Shown piece by piece: positions 21,990 to 31,157 of a stretch of 64,000 nucleotides of DNA. Within the stretch, counting starts at the first letter, position 1. Each line of letters begins with the position of its first letter. Source of the DNA: Dickeya aquatica (GTDB lineage: Bacteria; Pseudomonadota; Gammaproteobacteria; Enterobacterales; Enterobacteriaceae); contig NZ_LT615367.1 in the NCBI RefSeq assembly GCF_900095885.1, forward strand, positions 1,054,001-1,118,000, given 5' to 3'. A program made the position numbers and the translations under genes. The notes below the pieces were generated by a model. The model saw only the letters and a list, made by a program, of their open reading frames with translations. It was not told the DNA's origin and did no database searches.

Positions 21990-23171
21990 ATGGTTCTGCA
22001 ATCAACATACTGGCTGGCGCTTGGTTATTTCACCTATTTTTTCAGTTACGGCGTTTTTCTGCCGTTTTGGGGCGGCTGGCTTAAGGGCGAAGGTTTATCC
22101 GCTGAAGCTATCGGCGGCTTGCTGGGAATAGGGCTGGCCGCACGTTTTATTGGGAGTCTGTTTATTACGCCGTTGGTGAATGATCCGGCGCGTTTGATTA
22201 CCGCATTACGTGTGCTGGCGCTGTTATCGCTATTGACGGTTATCGGTTTTTGGTTCGGTAGCACCTGGCTTTGGCTGGTACTGGTGATGACCGGTTTTAA
22301 CCTGTTCTTTGCGCCCTTGATGCCATTAAGCGATGCACTGGCCGCGACCTGGCAAAAGCAAATCACACTCGATTATGGCCGGGTGAGGCTATGGGGGTCA
22401 ATTGCCTTTGTTATTGGGTCGGCTGTCACCGGGCAGATGGTTTCCGTATGGGGGCATCCGGTAATTTTACTGGTACTGACCCTTGGGGTTTTATCCATGC
22501 TGTTTGGCATGCTATTGCAACCCCATGTGATGCCGGGAGGGCATAAGCGCGCGCCAGTGCAACACATTGCCACGCCCTGGCTTGTGCTGTTGCGAGAGCC
22601 GGCCGTCTGGCGTTTGTTGCTGTGTGTAGCGCTATTACAAGGAGCCCATGCTGCGTATTACGGTTTTAGCGTGATTTACTGGCAGCAGGCAGGGTACTCA
22701 GCGGCGGTTATTGGCTATCTATGGTCGCTTGGTGTCGTAGCCGAAATTGTGGTCTTCGCCTTAAGTCAGCGGTTATTCCGGCGCTGGAGCGCATCCGGCC
22801 TGTTGCTGCTCTCTGCGGTGTGCGGTTTGGTGCGCTGGAGCCTGATGGGATATACCGTGTCGCTTCCCTGGCTTATCGTGATACAGATTTTGCATTGCGG
22901 TACCTTCACGGTGTGCCATTTGGCTGTGATGCGGTTCATTTCTGCCCGGCATGATGCGGATGTTTTACGGTTGCAGGCCGCCTACTCGGCGTTAGCCAGC
23001 GGTGGGGCGATCGCGGTTATGACGGTGGTATCGGGTTTTCTGTTTGATTACCTTCAGGGCGGAACGTTCTGGGTAATGGCGGCGTTGTCGCTGCCGGTAT
23101 GGGTGCTGCGACCTGTCGTTAGCGCTCACAGGAGTAAACCCTGTGCTGCCGACGACAGGCTAAACAGGTGA
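21990..23171 (+). CDS. hcaT: MFS transporter, HcaT type (3-phenylpropionate permease family)
   Basis: Inner membrane permease with about 12 membrane segments, 393 aa. It follows E. coli HcaT closely (start MVLQSTYWLALGYFTYFFSYG, FNLFFAPLMPLSDALA, HAAYYGFSVIYWQ, QILHCGTFTVCHLAVMR) and has the same place after glyA. In E. coli the adjacent hca operon degrades 3-phenylpropionate and cinnamate; no such catabolic genes are here, so the real substrate is open. Its stop overlaps the region of the next gene's ribosome site, which suggests cotranscription with the ZevAB-like pair. SD: GGGGG before ATG. Confidence 0.88.
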   Translation: MVLQSTYWLALGYFTYFFSYGVFLPFWGGWLKGEGLSAEAIGGLLGIGLAARFIGSLFITPLVNDPARLITALRVLALLSLLTVIGFWFGSTWLWLVLVMTGFNLFFAPLMPLSDALAATWQKQITLDYGRVRLWGSIAFVIGSAVTGQMVSVWGHPVILLVLTLGVLSMLFGMLLQPHVMPGGHKRAPVQHIATPWLVLLREPAVWRLLLCVALLQGAHAAYYGFSVIYWQQAGYSAAVIGYLWSLGVVAEIVVFALSQRLFRRWSASGLLLLSAVCGLVRWSLMGYTVSLPWLIVIQILHCGTFTVCHLAVMRFISARHDADVLRLQAAYSALASGGAIAVMTVVSGFLFDYLQGGTFWVMAALSLPVWVLRPVVSAHRSKPCAADDRLNR

Positions 23172-23179
23172 GACAGAAA

Positions 23180-23845
23180 ATGTTACATTATAACAATTCT
23201 GGCTTTTCGTTACGTTGGTTAAGCTACCTGCTAATGGTCATGGGAGTGCTGTGGGGGCATCAGGCGTTGGCACATCCGCACAGCTTCATCGACATGAAAA
23301 CCACTGTTGAAGGCAGCGATACTCAGGTAACCGGATTGCGCATGAATTGGACGATGGACCCGATAACCTCGGCAGATTTATTGTATGACGCCGCCAACGC
23401 CAGCAATGATGCTGAAATCTGGAAAAAACTGGCAGCAGAGGTGATGGCGAATGTGCTGGGGCAGCATTACTTTACCGATGTCTATCGTGACGGAAAAGCG
23501 GTGAAATATCAGCCGCTGCCAACGGAATATCACCTGTCGCGCGAAGGCAACAAAGCGGTGCTGGCGTTTGTGTTACCGTTCGCGCACCCGCAACCACTGG
23601 CTGGCCCTGCGCTGCAAATTTCCACTTACGACCCTACTTATTTTGTTGATATGTCTTATAAAGATGGCAACGCTATTCGGCTGTCTGCGGCATTAACCGG
23701 CCGCTGTAAAACCACGCTGGTGACGCCAAAACCAGATGCTTCACTTCAGTCTTATGCTCAGGCGCTGGATAAGGATGCGGGGCCGGACAAAGACATGGAA
23801 CTGGGCAAGCAGTTTGCCCAACAGGTCACGCTGCAATGTCAGTAA
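23180..23845 (+). CDS. zevA: Periplasmic DUF1007 protein, ZevA-like
   Basis: Exported protein of 221 aa with a signal peptide ending at QALA and a mature N-terminus beginning HPHSFIDM, a His-containing potential metal site typical of DUF1007. ATG at 23180 is preferred over GTG at 23168 because AGGTGAG lies seven bases upstream of it. It overlaps the next gene by ten bases. In Haemophilus influenzae the homologous pair ZevAB affects zinc supply; ZevA is the periplasmic partner of the NicO-type permease. Here the metal (Zn, Ni or Co) cannot be told from sequence. Confidence 0.75.
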   Translation: MLHYNNSGFSLRWLSYLLMVMGVLWGHQALAHPHSFIDMKTTVEGSDTQVTGLRMNWTMDPITSADLLYDAANASNDAEIWKKLAAEVMANVLGQHYFTDVYRDGKAVKYQPLPTEYHLSREGNKAVLAFVLPFAHPQPLAGPALQISTYDPTYFVDMSYKDGNAIRLSAALTGRCKTTLVTPKPDASLQSYAQALDKDAGPDKDMELGKQFAQQVTLQCQ

Positions 23846-24879
23846 TCACACCGGCACACCGTATGCCCCGGCCTGTGTTGCTTGTCTGGTCAGTGCTGTT
23901 GTCTGGCGTATTGCTGGCGGGGGGCGTGTGGCTTGTGAGCGCGCTTTGGCCAACACTGTTGCTGCAATGCGTTGAATGGCAGCGCATCTTGCACCAGCAA
24001 ATGGCGAATCTGTTGCAACAGGTACATGCCCAGCCTCATCAGGCAGGGTGGGCGTTGGTGGGGTTTAGTCTGGTTTATGGCATCGTACATGCGGTTGGGC
24101 CGGGGCATGGCAAAATGGTGATTGCAACCTATCTGGCCACCCACCCGGCACGGCTGAAAAGCAGCCTTAAGCTAACGTTCGCTGCGGCGTTACTGCAAGG
24201 CGGGATGGCCATCGGGCTGGTAACGCTGATGTTGACGGTGCTGCAACTGTCCAGCCGGATGCTGCATATCAGCAGTTTCTGGATAGAAAAAAGCAGTTTT
24301 GTGCTGGTGATGGCCCTGGGCGGGTGGCTGTGTTTACGTGCCTGTCGGCGTTTGCTGGCTTTAGGCGCAGAGCGAGCAAAACCGCAGGTTCACCGCCTCA
24401 CGCCGCTGGAGCCTGCTCTGCCAGCCCGACGTCTTGCCGCGCCAGTCCGCTATCATCGCCACGATGCTCTGTGTGGTTGCGGTCATCAGCATGTGCCGAC
24501 GGCGGAAGCCCTTAACGACAGCGAGGGCTGGCGTACTCGTCTGATGGTGATCGTGACGATGGGGTTACGCCCCTGCTCTGGGGCAATTATGGTGCTGCTG
24601 TTTGCCAAAGTGCTGAATGTGTTTGTCTGGGGCGTAGTTTCCGCGCTGGCTATGGCATTGGGCACTGCGCTGACTGTGTCTTTGCTCGGCGTTGCAGTGC
24701 AGTTTTTCCGCCGGCAGTTTGAGCGCCTGAGCCGCCGTGGCACGCCATCTCGCTGGCAGCCGGTTATTGGGTCAGTGCTGTCTTTATTGGGTGGCGTGGC
24801 ATTAACGCTGGCGGGTATCGTGCTCTACCTCACGACTCAGCCAGATATGATGGGAGGCATTCGTCCAATTATGGGCTAG
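23836..24879 (+). CDS. zevB: NicO-family metal permease, ZevB-like
   Basis: Integral membrane protein, 347 aa, about six to seven membrane segments. It carries the family motifs HAVGPGHGKMVI (85-96) and LRPCSGAIMVLLFA in the second half. Between them a cytoplasmic or periplasmic loop contains His/Cys residues (RYHRHDALCGCGHQH) that could bind metal. It is translationally coupled to the DUF1007 gene. RcnA-like nickel/cobalt exporters and ZevB belong to the same superfamily, so direction and metal remain inferred. No terminator was recognised; the following 183 bases hold the Fur site of the next gene. Confidence 0.78.
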   Translation: MSVITPAHRMPRPVLLVWSVLLSGVLLAGGVWLVSALWPTLLLQCVEWQRILHQQMANLLQQVHAQPHQAGWALVGFSLVYGIVHAVGPGHGKMVIATYLATHPARLKSSLKLTFAAALLQGGMAIGLVTLMLTVLQLSSRMLHISSFWIEKSSFVLVMALGGWLCLRACRRLLALGAERAKPQVHRLTPLEPALPARRLAAPVRYHRHDALCGCGHQHVPTAEALNDSEGWRTRLMVIVTMGLRPCSGAIMVLLFAKVLNVFVWGVVSALAMALGTALTVSLLGVAVQFFRRQFERLSRRGTPSRWQPVIGSVLSLLGGVALTLAGIVLYLTTQPDMMGGIRPIMG

Positions 24880-25019
24880 CCCCATCCCGTTTTGACCTGG
24901 GTTTTCTGCTTTGATTTGCCTGTCAGCGATATCCTGCTACCGCGTGCCGTCGATATCTCACTTCTGGATGTAAAAAAGATTGCCCGAATCTGTGCACAAC
25001 TTTATTATTTGCATTGAAT

Positions 25020-25038
25020 GATAATAACTCTCATTATC
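25020..25038 (+). promoter_or_regulatory. Fur box upstream of the plus-strand binding-protein gene
   Basis: GATAATAACTCTCATTATC matches the Fur consensus GATAATGATAATCATTATC at 15 of 19 positions, 24 bases before the start codon. Implies repression under iron-replete conditions. Confidence 0.85.
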
Positions 25039-25062
25039 CATAATATTCGCAGGGAATAAAGA

Positions 25063-26184
25063 ATGAAGAAATGGTTTTGTGCCGTCGGCATGGTACTCGG
25101 TCTGGTTTCAGCGGTGAAAGCGGCACCGATAGTGATCAATGATGTCAGTGGCAGAACAGTCGAGATAAAATCTGAGGTCAAGCGCATCATTTTGGGGGAA
25201 GGGCGGCAGATTTATTTGCTGGCTGCGTTTGATACCGAAGCGCCGTTCCAGCGGGTGGTTGGCTGGCGTGATGATTTGCCAAAAGCAGATTATGACGGCT
25301 ATGTTGCCTATGAAAATACATATCCGCAGATCAAAAAATTACCCACGTTCGGTGGTGCCAAAGACGGTACGTTCAATGTTGAACAGGCTGTAAACCTGAA
25401 GCCGGATTTGGTGTTGATGAATCTGGAGGCCAAAGCCGCGACCGATGAAGCCAAGCTTATCGAGAAGCTTAACGGACTGGGTATTCCGGTCGTCTTTATC
25501 GATTTTCGTGAAAAGCCGTTTGAAAATGCTGAGAAGAGCATTCATATCATGGGGCAGTTGCTGGGGAAACCTGAACGCGCCAATGAGATTATCCAGTTCC
25601 GTCGCCAACAGATTGAGCTGGTAACAGAACGCCTGAAACACTATCAGGGCACTCGCCCCAAGGTGATGATTGACCGCGCCGGTGGCTATGACGAAGAGTG
25701 CTGCATGTCATTTGGCAATGAGAACTTTGGCAAAATGGTTGAGGCGGCTGGCGGCACTAATATTGCCAAAGGGATTATTCCCGGCACGTTTGGCACGCTG
25801 AACCCGGAGCAGATTATTAGCGCGCGTCCTGATGTGGTGATTGTGACCGGGGCGAACTGGAAGAACTACAATACCGCTAACGGCTGGGTTGGCGTAGGCC
25901 CCGGCGCTGATGCGGCACAAGCGCTGCAACGTTTGCAGAAACTGATGACCCGTTCGGCATTTAAAACGTTACCGGTGGCAACAAACGGTAATGCTCATGC
26001 CATCTGGCATCAGTTCTATGACAGCCCTTATCAGTTTGTGGCGATTCAGGTGATGGCTAAATGGCTGCACCCTGACTTGTTTAAAGACATCGACCCTGAT
26101 GCGACTTTCCGTACCTTCCATGAGAAATTCCTGCCGCTGCCTTACCAGCCGGGATATTGGGTGACGTTGCCCGCCAAATCCTGA
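25063..26184 (+). CDS. Iron-complex ABC transporter substrate-binding protein (copy 1)
   Basis: Periplasmic class III (TroA/FepB-fold) binding protein of 373 aa with a signal peptide cut near VKAAPIV. It starts the domain with INDVSGRTVEI and has KPDLVLMNLEAKA and ARPDVVIVTGAN, usual for iron-siderophore binders. A vicinal Cys pair (YDEECCMSFGNENFG) recurs at the equivalent place in the second binding protein at 28171-29295 (EACCFSHAHNGWG). It is alone on the plus strand, convergent with the ATPase-permease-binding protein operon; the two binding proteins share a recognisable but moderate similarity. The ligand is unknown: a ferric siderophore is likely from the Fur box. The gene is not one of the achromobactin or chrysobactin transport genes as far as I can tell. 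Confidence 0.82.
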   Translation: MKKWFCAVGMVLGLVSAVKAAPIVINDVSGRTVEIKSEVKRIILGEGRQIYLLAAFDTEAPFQRVVGWRDDLPKADYDGYVAYENTYPQIKKLPTFGGAKDGTFNVEQAVNLKPDLVLMNLEAKAATDEAKLIEKLNGLGIPVVFIDFREKPFENAEKSIHIMGQLLGKPERANEIIQFRRQQIELVTERLKHYQGTRPKVMIDRAGGYDEECCMSFGNENFGKMVEAAGGTNIAKGIIPGTFGTLNPEQIISARPDVVIVTGANWKNYNTANGWVGVGPGADAAQALQRLQKLMTRSAFKTLPVATNGNAHAIWHQFYDSPYQFVAIQVMAKWLHPDLFKDIDPDATFRTFHEKFLPLPYQPGYWVTLPAKS

Positions 26185-26234
26185 CAATCGCGCTATGGCA
26201 TCGCCGCGTATCAATAACGGAGCGATGCCATAAT

Positions 26235-26269
26235 AAAAAGCCCCGCAGCAAGCTGAGCGGGGCTTTTTT
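26235..26269. terminator. Bidirectional terminator between the two iron-uptake units
   Basis: AAAAAGCCCCGC / GCGGGGCTTTTT with a ten-base loop. The stem is flanked by A and T tracts so it terminates in both directions, serving the converging genes. Confidence 0.9.
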
Positions 26270-26293
26270 ATGTTTATGGTGGCTGGCAGGCCT

Positions 26294-27082
26294 TCAGAAG
26301 GTGGGTTCTGCAACCAGCCCGTCAATCATTACCTGTGGTATGCCGCGCGAGCAGCGTTCAATGCGCCCGCGCACGCCGTAGACCTGAGCCAGGCTTTGCT
26401 CGCTGATGACCTCAGCAGGCTCGCCGTCGGCAATCAGCCTGCCGTCTTTGAGCATCAGCACATGGTCGCCGTGGCGCAGCGCGATGTTGATATCATGCAC
26501 CACCACCACGGTGACGATGTTGCGCTTGCGGGTTTCCTGACGCACCAAATCCATCACATGAAACTGATAATTAAGGTCAAGCGCACTGAGTGGTTCGTCA
26601 AGTAACAGCAGTGAGGGTTGACGAATCAGCGATTGCGCCAGACCAACCAGTTGTTTCTGACCGCCGGATAACTGATCAAGATAGCTCATTGCCAGATGTT
26701 CGATACCCAACTGACGCAGCAGCGTCATGACATCCTGCTCGCTATCATGGTGGTGCGCCCCGCTGGCACGCTGGGCAACGATAATGGATTCCAGCACATG
26801 CAGATGTACTCCTGCCGGAAGGGATTGCGGCAGATACACCACTTTTTCTGCCCGTTTGGCGAACGGCAACTGCATCAGGTTATCATCATCAAGCAGCAAA
26901 TCGCCCTGGGCCTGACCCAAACCGGCCAGAGCCCGCAGCAGCGTTGATTTGCCACTGCCGTTTGGCCCGAGCAGTACCGTTATCTTGCCCCGGGGCAATA
27001 AGGGCACCGAGAGTTGGCTGATAACACGACGTTTGGGGTAACCTGCTGAAAAACCGGCGATGGATAAACCGTGACGACTCAT
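26294..27082 (-). CDS. Iron-complex ABC transporter ATPase (FecE/FepC family)
   Basis: ATP-hydrolysing subunit, 262 aa. Walker A is LGPNGSGKSTLL, the signature LSGGQKQLVGLAQS, Walker B SLLLLDEPLSALD, and the switch His in VVVHDINIALRHGD. It overlaps the permease gene by four bases and is last in the minus-strand operon binding protein-permease-ATPase. It probably serves both binding proteins of the locus. Confidence 0.9.
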   Translation of the reverse strand: MSRHGLSIAGFSAGYPKRRVISQLSVPLLPRGKITVLLGPNGSGKSTLLRALAGLGQAQGDLLLDDDNLMQLPFAKRAEKVVYLPQSLPAGVHLHVLESIIVAQRASGAHHHDSEQDVMTLLRQLGIEHLAMSYLDQLSGGQKQLVGLAQSLIRQPSLLLLDEPLSALDLNYQFHVMDLVRQETRKRNIVTVVVVHDINIALRHGDHVLMLKDGRLIADGEPAEVISEQSLAQVYGVRGRIERCSRGIPQVMIDGLVAEPTF

Positions 27083-28161
27083 ACGTTCCCCCGGTTGCGT
27101 AAAATAATGCTAAGAAAGAAGGGCACACCAACCAGTGAGGTGACGATTCCGACAGGAATAATGACGCCCGGCAGCAGGTTTTTGGAGGCCACCGACGCCA
27201 GCGACAACACTAATGCACCAGTTAATGCGCTGGCTGGCAGATAAAAGCGATGATCTTCGCCGAAAATCAGCCGCGCGATATGTGGGGCCACCAGCCCGAT
27301 AAAACCGATTGGGCCGACAAACGCTACCGACAGCGCCGATAACAGACTGATGCGCAGCAATGTGGCCAGCCGCAGGCGGCGCACATTAATACCGAAACTG
27401 ATGGCGCGATCTTCGCCTAAGCGCAGCGCCGTCAACTTCCAGGCACTCATCATTGACAGCGGCATCACAATCGCCAGCACCAATAGCAGAATGCCGAGCT
27501 TTTCCCAGGAAGAACGCGCCAGGCTCCCCATCGTCCAGAACACCAGTCCCTGCAAGGTATCCTCGTTGGCGATAAATTGCAGAATGGAAACCAGTGCGTT
27601 AAAGGTAAACACCAGCGCGATACCAAACAGCACCACACCGGAGGTCGCCACCTTGGTCCAGCGGGTAATCCCATCCAGCAACAAGGCTGCCAACAGCGCA
27701 AACACAAAGGCGTTAGCAGAAATAAACCACTGTGCCGGAATACCGGGAATGCCAATGCCCAGTACAATCGCCAGCGCAGCACCAAACGCCGCCGCCGATG
27801 ACACCCCGAGCGTAAATGGGCTGGCCAGCGGGTTATTAAGGATGGTTTGCATTTCCGCACCTGCCAACCCCAACGCCAGGCCTACCACTACCGCCATCAG
27901 CGCATACGGCAATCGAATATCCCAGACGATAACCCGGCTACCGGCATCGGCGTTGGCCGGGTCTGTCAGGGTTTGCCACAGCACATGCAACGGCAGGCCG
28001 GATGGGCCAAGCACGAAATCCAGCAGCAGAGACGCCACAATGGCGGCAGCCAACAGGCCCATAATTATCAGGCGATGGCGAATAACATGGCGATAGTGGC
28101 TTATCGCGCTGTTTTCAGCCGTGCTGACACGGCTGAGAGAGGGTTCAGTGGTTACGCTCAT
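27079..28161 (-). CDS. Iron-complex ABC transporter permease (FecCD family)
   Basis: Inner membrane subunit, 360 aa, about ten membrane segments. FecCD blocks are visible: DIRLPYALMAVVVGLALGLAGAEMQTILNNPLASPFTLGVSSAAAFGA and FVGPIGFIGLVAPHIARLIFGEDHR near the C-terminal half, the latter contacting the ATPase. As only one permease gene is present it must act as a homodimer. It begins nine bases after the binding-protein stop. Confidence 0.9.
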   Translation of the reverse strand: MSVTTEPSLSRVSTAENSAISHYRHVIRHRLIIMGLLAAAIVASLLLDFVLGPSGLPLHVLWQTLTDPANADAGSRVIVWDIRLPYALMAVVVGLALGLAGAEMQTILNNPLASPFTLGVSSAAAFGAALAIVLGIGIPGIPAQWFISANAFVFALLAALLLDGITRWTKVATSGVVLFGIALVFTFNALVSILQFIANEDTLQGLVFWTMGSLARSSWEKLGILLLVLAIVMPLSMMSAWKLTALRLGEDRAISFGINVRRLRLATLLRISLLSALSVAFVGPIGFIGLVAPHIARLIFGEDHRFYLPASALTGALVLSLASVASKNLLPGVIIPVGIVTSLVGVPFFLSIILRNRGNV

Positions 28162-28170
28162 GGATGATGA

Positions 28171-29295
28171 TTACTCGGCCAGTTTGCGGGCAAAAATAAA
28201 GTTGCTGTCAGGCAGGGTGGTGAAATGACGCACAATATAGTGGTAAGTATCATCAGGATTCAGGCTGGTGAACGCTTTCGGGTATACCGCTTTAGCCAGA
28301 TATTCCATGCCGACAATATTGTAAGGGTGGTTATAGAAATGGTGATAAACACCATAGACTTGCCCGGCCTTGATGGCGGGTACCTGATCAACCCCCGTGC
28401 GGCTCAACAGTGCTTTGGCTTTATCCTGAATATCGTCTGCGCTGGCTCCGTAACCGAATGGCAGAACTTTACTGGTACCGTTACCGCGTTTAGAACCTGT
28501 CATGATGTAAGCATCCGGTTTTTCGCTGATCACTTTCTCCAGCGATACAAAACCTGTGGCACCCGGCAGCAGTTCAGAACCAATATTTTTCGCACCAATC
28601 GCTTCCAGCAGACCGCCCCAGCCGTTATGCGCGTGGCTAAAGCAGCAGGCTTCGCTATTACCAGCGATGGGTTCAATAAACACCTTGGGTTTGCTGGTTT
28701 GTGCCGCTGTGATTTTTTGGATGTCGGCAAAATGCTGGCGGTAGAAATCGGTATAGGCTTTGGCGTTATCTTCCCGGTTGAGCACTTTACCGAGCAAATC
28801 AACGCTCACGGCGGTGTTTTTCGCCGGGTCGATTTCGTAGTCAACAAATAACAGTGGAATGCCTAGCGATTTCAGCTTGCTGACAACACCATTGCTCTCC
28901 AGCGATACCTTGGCACGCAGTTGCGCTATCATCAAATCTGGTTTTTTCGCCAGAATGCTTTCCAGCTCAATATCACCTTTATCACCAAAGCCCATATCCA
29001 GAATGCTGTCAGCCTGTGGCCATTTGCCTTTCAGCAATTCCCAGGTGGCGCTGTCTTGCTTTTTCGGCAGATTATTCCAGGCAATCAGGCGGCTAAAAGG
29101 GTTATCCCTGTCGAGCAAGGCCAGCGACATGATATCTCGCCCATCCTGTAGCACGATACGCTGTGGCTCTTGGTTGATGGTGACGTTCTGGCCGTCAATG
29201 TCGGTCAGCGTCAGCGGATATTGCGTGGCCAAACTGCTGAAAGAGAGTGTCAGTGAGGTCGCCAATACGACATGACGCCATGATTTTTTGAGCAT
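28171..29295 (-). CDS. Iron-complex ABC transporter substrate-binding protein (copy 2)
   Basis: Second class III periplasmic binding protein of the locus, 374 aa. ATG at 29295 is preferred (AGGGA six bases before it) over the ATG five codons upstream. Signal peptide cut near SSLATQYP. Equivalent landmarks to copy 1: LTDIDGQNVTI, KPDLMIAQLRAKV, the vicinal Cys pair EACCF, and KPDAYIMTGSKRG. It is first in the operon with the permease and ATPase and lies behind its own Fur-like site. Two differing binding proteins could widen the range of ferric complexes accepted. Confidence 0.85.
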   Translation of the reverse strand: MLKKSWRHVVLATSLTLSFSSLATQYPLTLTDIDGQNVTINQEPQRIVLQDGRDIMSLALLDRDNPFSRLIAWNNLPKKQDSATWELLKGKWPQADSILDMGFGDKGDIELESILAKKPDLMIAQLRAKVSLESNGVVSKLKSLGIPLLFVDYEIDPAKNTAVSVDLLGKVLNREDNAKAYTDFYRQHFADIQKITAAQTSKPKVFIEPIAGNSEACCFSHAHNGWGGLLEAIGAKNIGSELLPGATGFVSLEKVISEKPDAYIMTGSKRGNGTSKVLPFGYGASADDIQDKAKALLSRTGVDQVPAIKAGQVYGVYHHFYNHPYNIVGMEYLAKAVYPKAFTSLNPDDTYHYIVRHFTTLPDSNFIFARKLAE

Positions 29296-29349
29296 GATTT
29301 TCCCTGCCATTAACGGCTACTGGCGGGAATGACCCCGCAGTAAATGAAT

Positions 29350-29368
29350 GAGTTTAATAATTATTATC
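29350..29368 (-). promoter_or_regulatory. Fur box upstream of the ABC transporter operon
   Basis: On the minus strand GATAATAATTATTAAACTC matches the Fur consensus at 13 of 19 positions, with a perfect first hexamer, 55 bases before the start codon of the binding protein. Confidence 0.65.
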
Positions 29369-29424
29369 ATATAAACTTCGGTATTTACTCAATAGGGAAG
29401 AGTTGTAAGGAAAAATAACAGCGA

Positions 29425-29452
29425 GGGCATGTTGCACAAGGCGAACATGCCC
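29425..29452. terminator. Hairpin downstream of suhB
   Basis: GGGCATGTT / AACATGCCC, nine-base perfect stem with a ten-base loop, 12 bases after the suhB stop; on the minus strand followed later by TTATTTTT. Moderate terminator at best. Confidence 0.5.
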
Positions 29453-29463
29453 AAAAGGCAGAA

Positions 29464-30267
29464 TTAGCGCTTTAACGCGTCACTTAACTGATCGCGGATG
29501 GTGGACAGCAGGGCTTTCACCACTCGGGGGTTGCCCGCAACAATGTTGCCGGAAGAGAAGGAGTTATGGCCGCCGATGAAATCGGTAACGATGCCACCGG
29601 CTTCGCGCACCAGCAGTTCGCCACCGGCAAAATCCCAGGGCTTGAGGCCGATTTCAAAGAAACCATCGACGCGGCCAGCGGCAACATAGGCCAAATCCAG
29701 TGCCGCTGAGCCGGTACGGCGGAAATCGGCACACTGGCCAAACAAGGCTTCCAGCATACGCAGATAACTGGCGCTGTGCTGTTTTTGTTTGAACGGGAAG
29801 CCTGTTGCCAGAATTGTACCGTCCAGATCGCGGGCATTGCTGCCGCGCAGACGATAGCCGTTTAACTGCGCCCCCTGACCCCGGGTTGCTGTAAATAGCT
29901 CGTTACGCATAGGATCATAGACAACAGCGACTTCTGTGCGGCCTTTCACGCGCACAGCAATGGAAACCGCGAAATGCGGGAGACGTTTGATAAAGTTGGT
30001 CGTGCCATCCAGCGGATCGATAATCCATTGAACGTCATTATCTTCACCGGCCCATTTCCCCCCCTCTTCACCAATGATGGTGTGCTGCGGGTAGGCTTTA
30101 CGGATTACCTCGATAATCAGACGTTCTGCATCACGATCAACATTGGTGACAAAATCATTACTGCCTTTTTGGCTGGCTTCGACGGCGTCGGGTGTTTCGT
30201 AGTTTTTAGCTATCAGGTTACCGCCTTTACGCGCAGCGCGCACGGCGATGTTAAGCATCGGATGCAT
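29464..30267 (-). CDS. suhB: Inositol-1-monophosphatase / antitermination factor SuhB
   Basis: Mg-dependent phosphatase fold; in E. coli it is also part of the rRNA antitermination complex with NusA. From ATG at 30267 (MHPMLNIAVRAARKGGNLIAKNYE) it has 267 aa, the E. coli length; an upstream ATG would add 26 hydrophobic residues foreign to the family. Metal and substrate motifs: GEEGG, IDPLDGTTNFIKRLPHFAVS and KPWDFAGGELLVREAGG. Divergent from trmJ, as in E. coli. Confidence 0.96.
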   Translation of the reverse strand: MHPMLNIAVRAARKGGNLIAKNYETPDAVEASQKGSNDFVTNVDRDAERLIIEVIRKAYPQHTIIGEEGGKWAGEDNDVQWIIDPLDGTTNFIKRLPHFAVSIAVRVKGRTEVAVVYDPMRNELFTATRGQGAQLNGYRLRGSNARDLDGTILATGFPFKQKQHSASYLRMLEALFGQCADFRRTGSAALDLAYVAAGRVDGFFEIGLKPWDFAGGELLVREAGGIVTDFIGGHNSFSSGNIVAGNPRVVKALLSTIRDQLSDALKR

Positions 30268-30398
30268 GGTATCGTCCAGAAGAATGTTAAAGAACAGAAA
30301 GCGGCGCGCAGTATAGCAGATTGCGCAAGCAAGAGAAAACAGCAAAGTTTGTGTTAATATACCGCGATATTTTTTTCACTTCGCATGACAGAGTCCAC

Positions 30399-31136
30399 AT
30401 GTTAGAGAATATACGCATTGTGCTGGTGGAGACCTCCCATACCGGCAATATGGGGTCAACGGCCAGAGCAATGAAAACCATGGGGTTGACGAACCTCTGG
30501 CTGGTTAATCCGCTGGTGAAACCTGACTCACAGGCTATTTCGCTGTCGGCGGGAGCCAGTGATGTCATTGGTAATGCTACCCTTGTCGATACACTCGATG
30601 AGGCGCTGGAAGGCTGTGGTCTGGTGATTGGTACCAGTGCTCGCTCACGAACCTTACCCTGGCCGATGCTGGAACCACGCGAATGTGGCGTGCGCAGTAT
30701 TCAGGAAGTCCAGCACGCGCCAGTCGCACTGGTTTTCGGCCGTGAACGTGTCGGGCTAACGAACGATGAATTGCAGAAATGTCACTACCATGTGGCCATT
30801 CCCGCCAATCCTGAATACAGCTCGCTGAATCTGGCGATGGCGGTGCAGATTCTGGCCTACGAGATTCGTGTTGCCTGGCTGGACTGGCAACAGCAAGGGC
30901 AACCGCCGCATGAAGAAAGCCCTTATCCCTTGGTGGATGATCTGGAGCGTTTTTATCAGCATCTGGAAGCCACACTGCTACAAACCGGCTTTATTCGTCA
31001 GGCTCATCAGGGGCTGGTGATGAACAAGCTGCGTCGATTATTTACGCGTGCCCGCCCGGAAGCGCAGGAGCTCAATATATTGCGTGGGGTGTTGAGTGCC
31101 ATCAATAAAAACGACCCGCCAAACGACACTGACTGA
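30399..31136 (+). CDS. trmJ: tRNA (Cm32/Um32) methyltransferase TrmJ
   Basis: 2'-O-methylates nucleotide 32 of several tRNAs. The 245-aa protein is of the SPOUT superfamily, with N-terminal [28 protein letters not shown] and the knot segments [12 protein letters not shown] and [14 protein letters not shown]. Start at 30399 matches E. coli; the upstream in-frame ATG at 30321 overlaps the suhB promoter region. Followed after 150 bases by the isc operon. Confidence 0.95.
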   Translation: MLENIRIVLVETSHTGNMGSTARAMKTMGLTNLWLVNPLVKPDSQAISLSAGASDVIGNATLVDTLDEALEGCGLVIGTSARSRTLPWPMLEPRECGVRSIQEVQHAPVALVFGRERVGLTNDELQKCHYHVAIPANPEYSSLNLAMAVQILAYEIRVAWLDWQQQGQPPHEESPYPLVDDLERFYQHLEATLLQTGFIRQAHQGLVMNKLRRLFTRARPEAQELNILRGVLSAINKNDPPNDTD

Positions 31137-31157
31137 ACGGGCTGAATGCGGCGAGTA

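Noticed and set aside
30268..30345. N-terminal hydrophobic extension of SuhB
   Set aside because: It lies in the suhB-trmJ promoter interval and the family starts at MHPMLN; cytoplasmic protein needs no signal.
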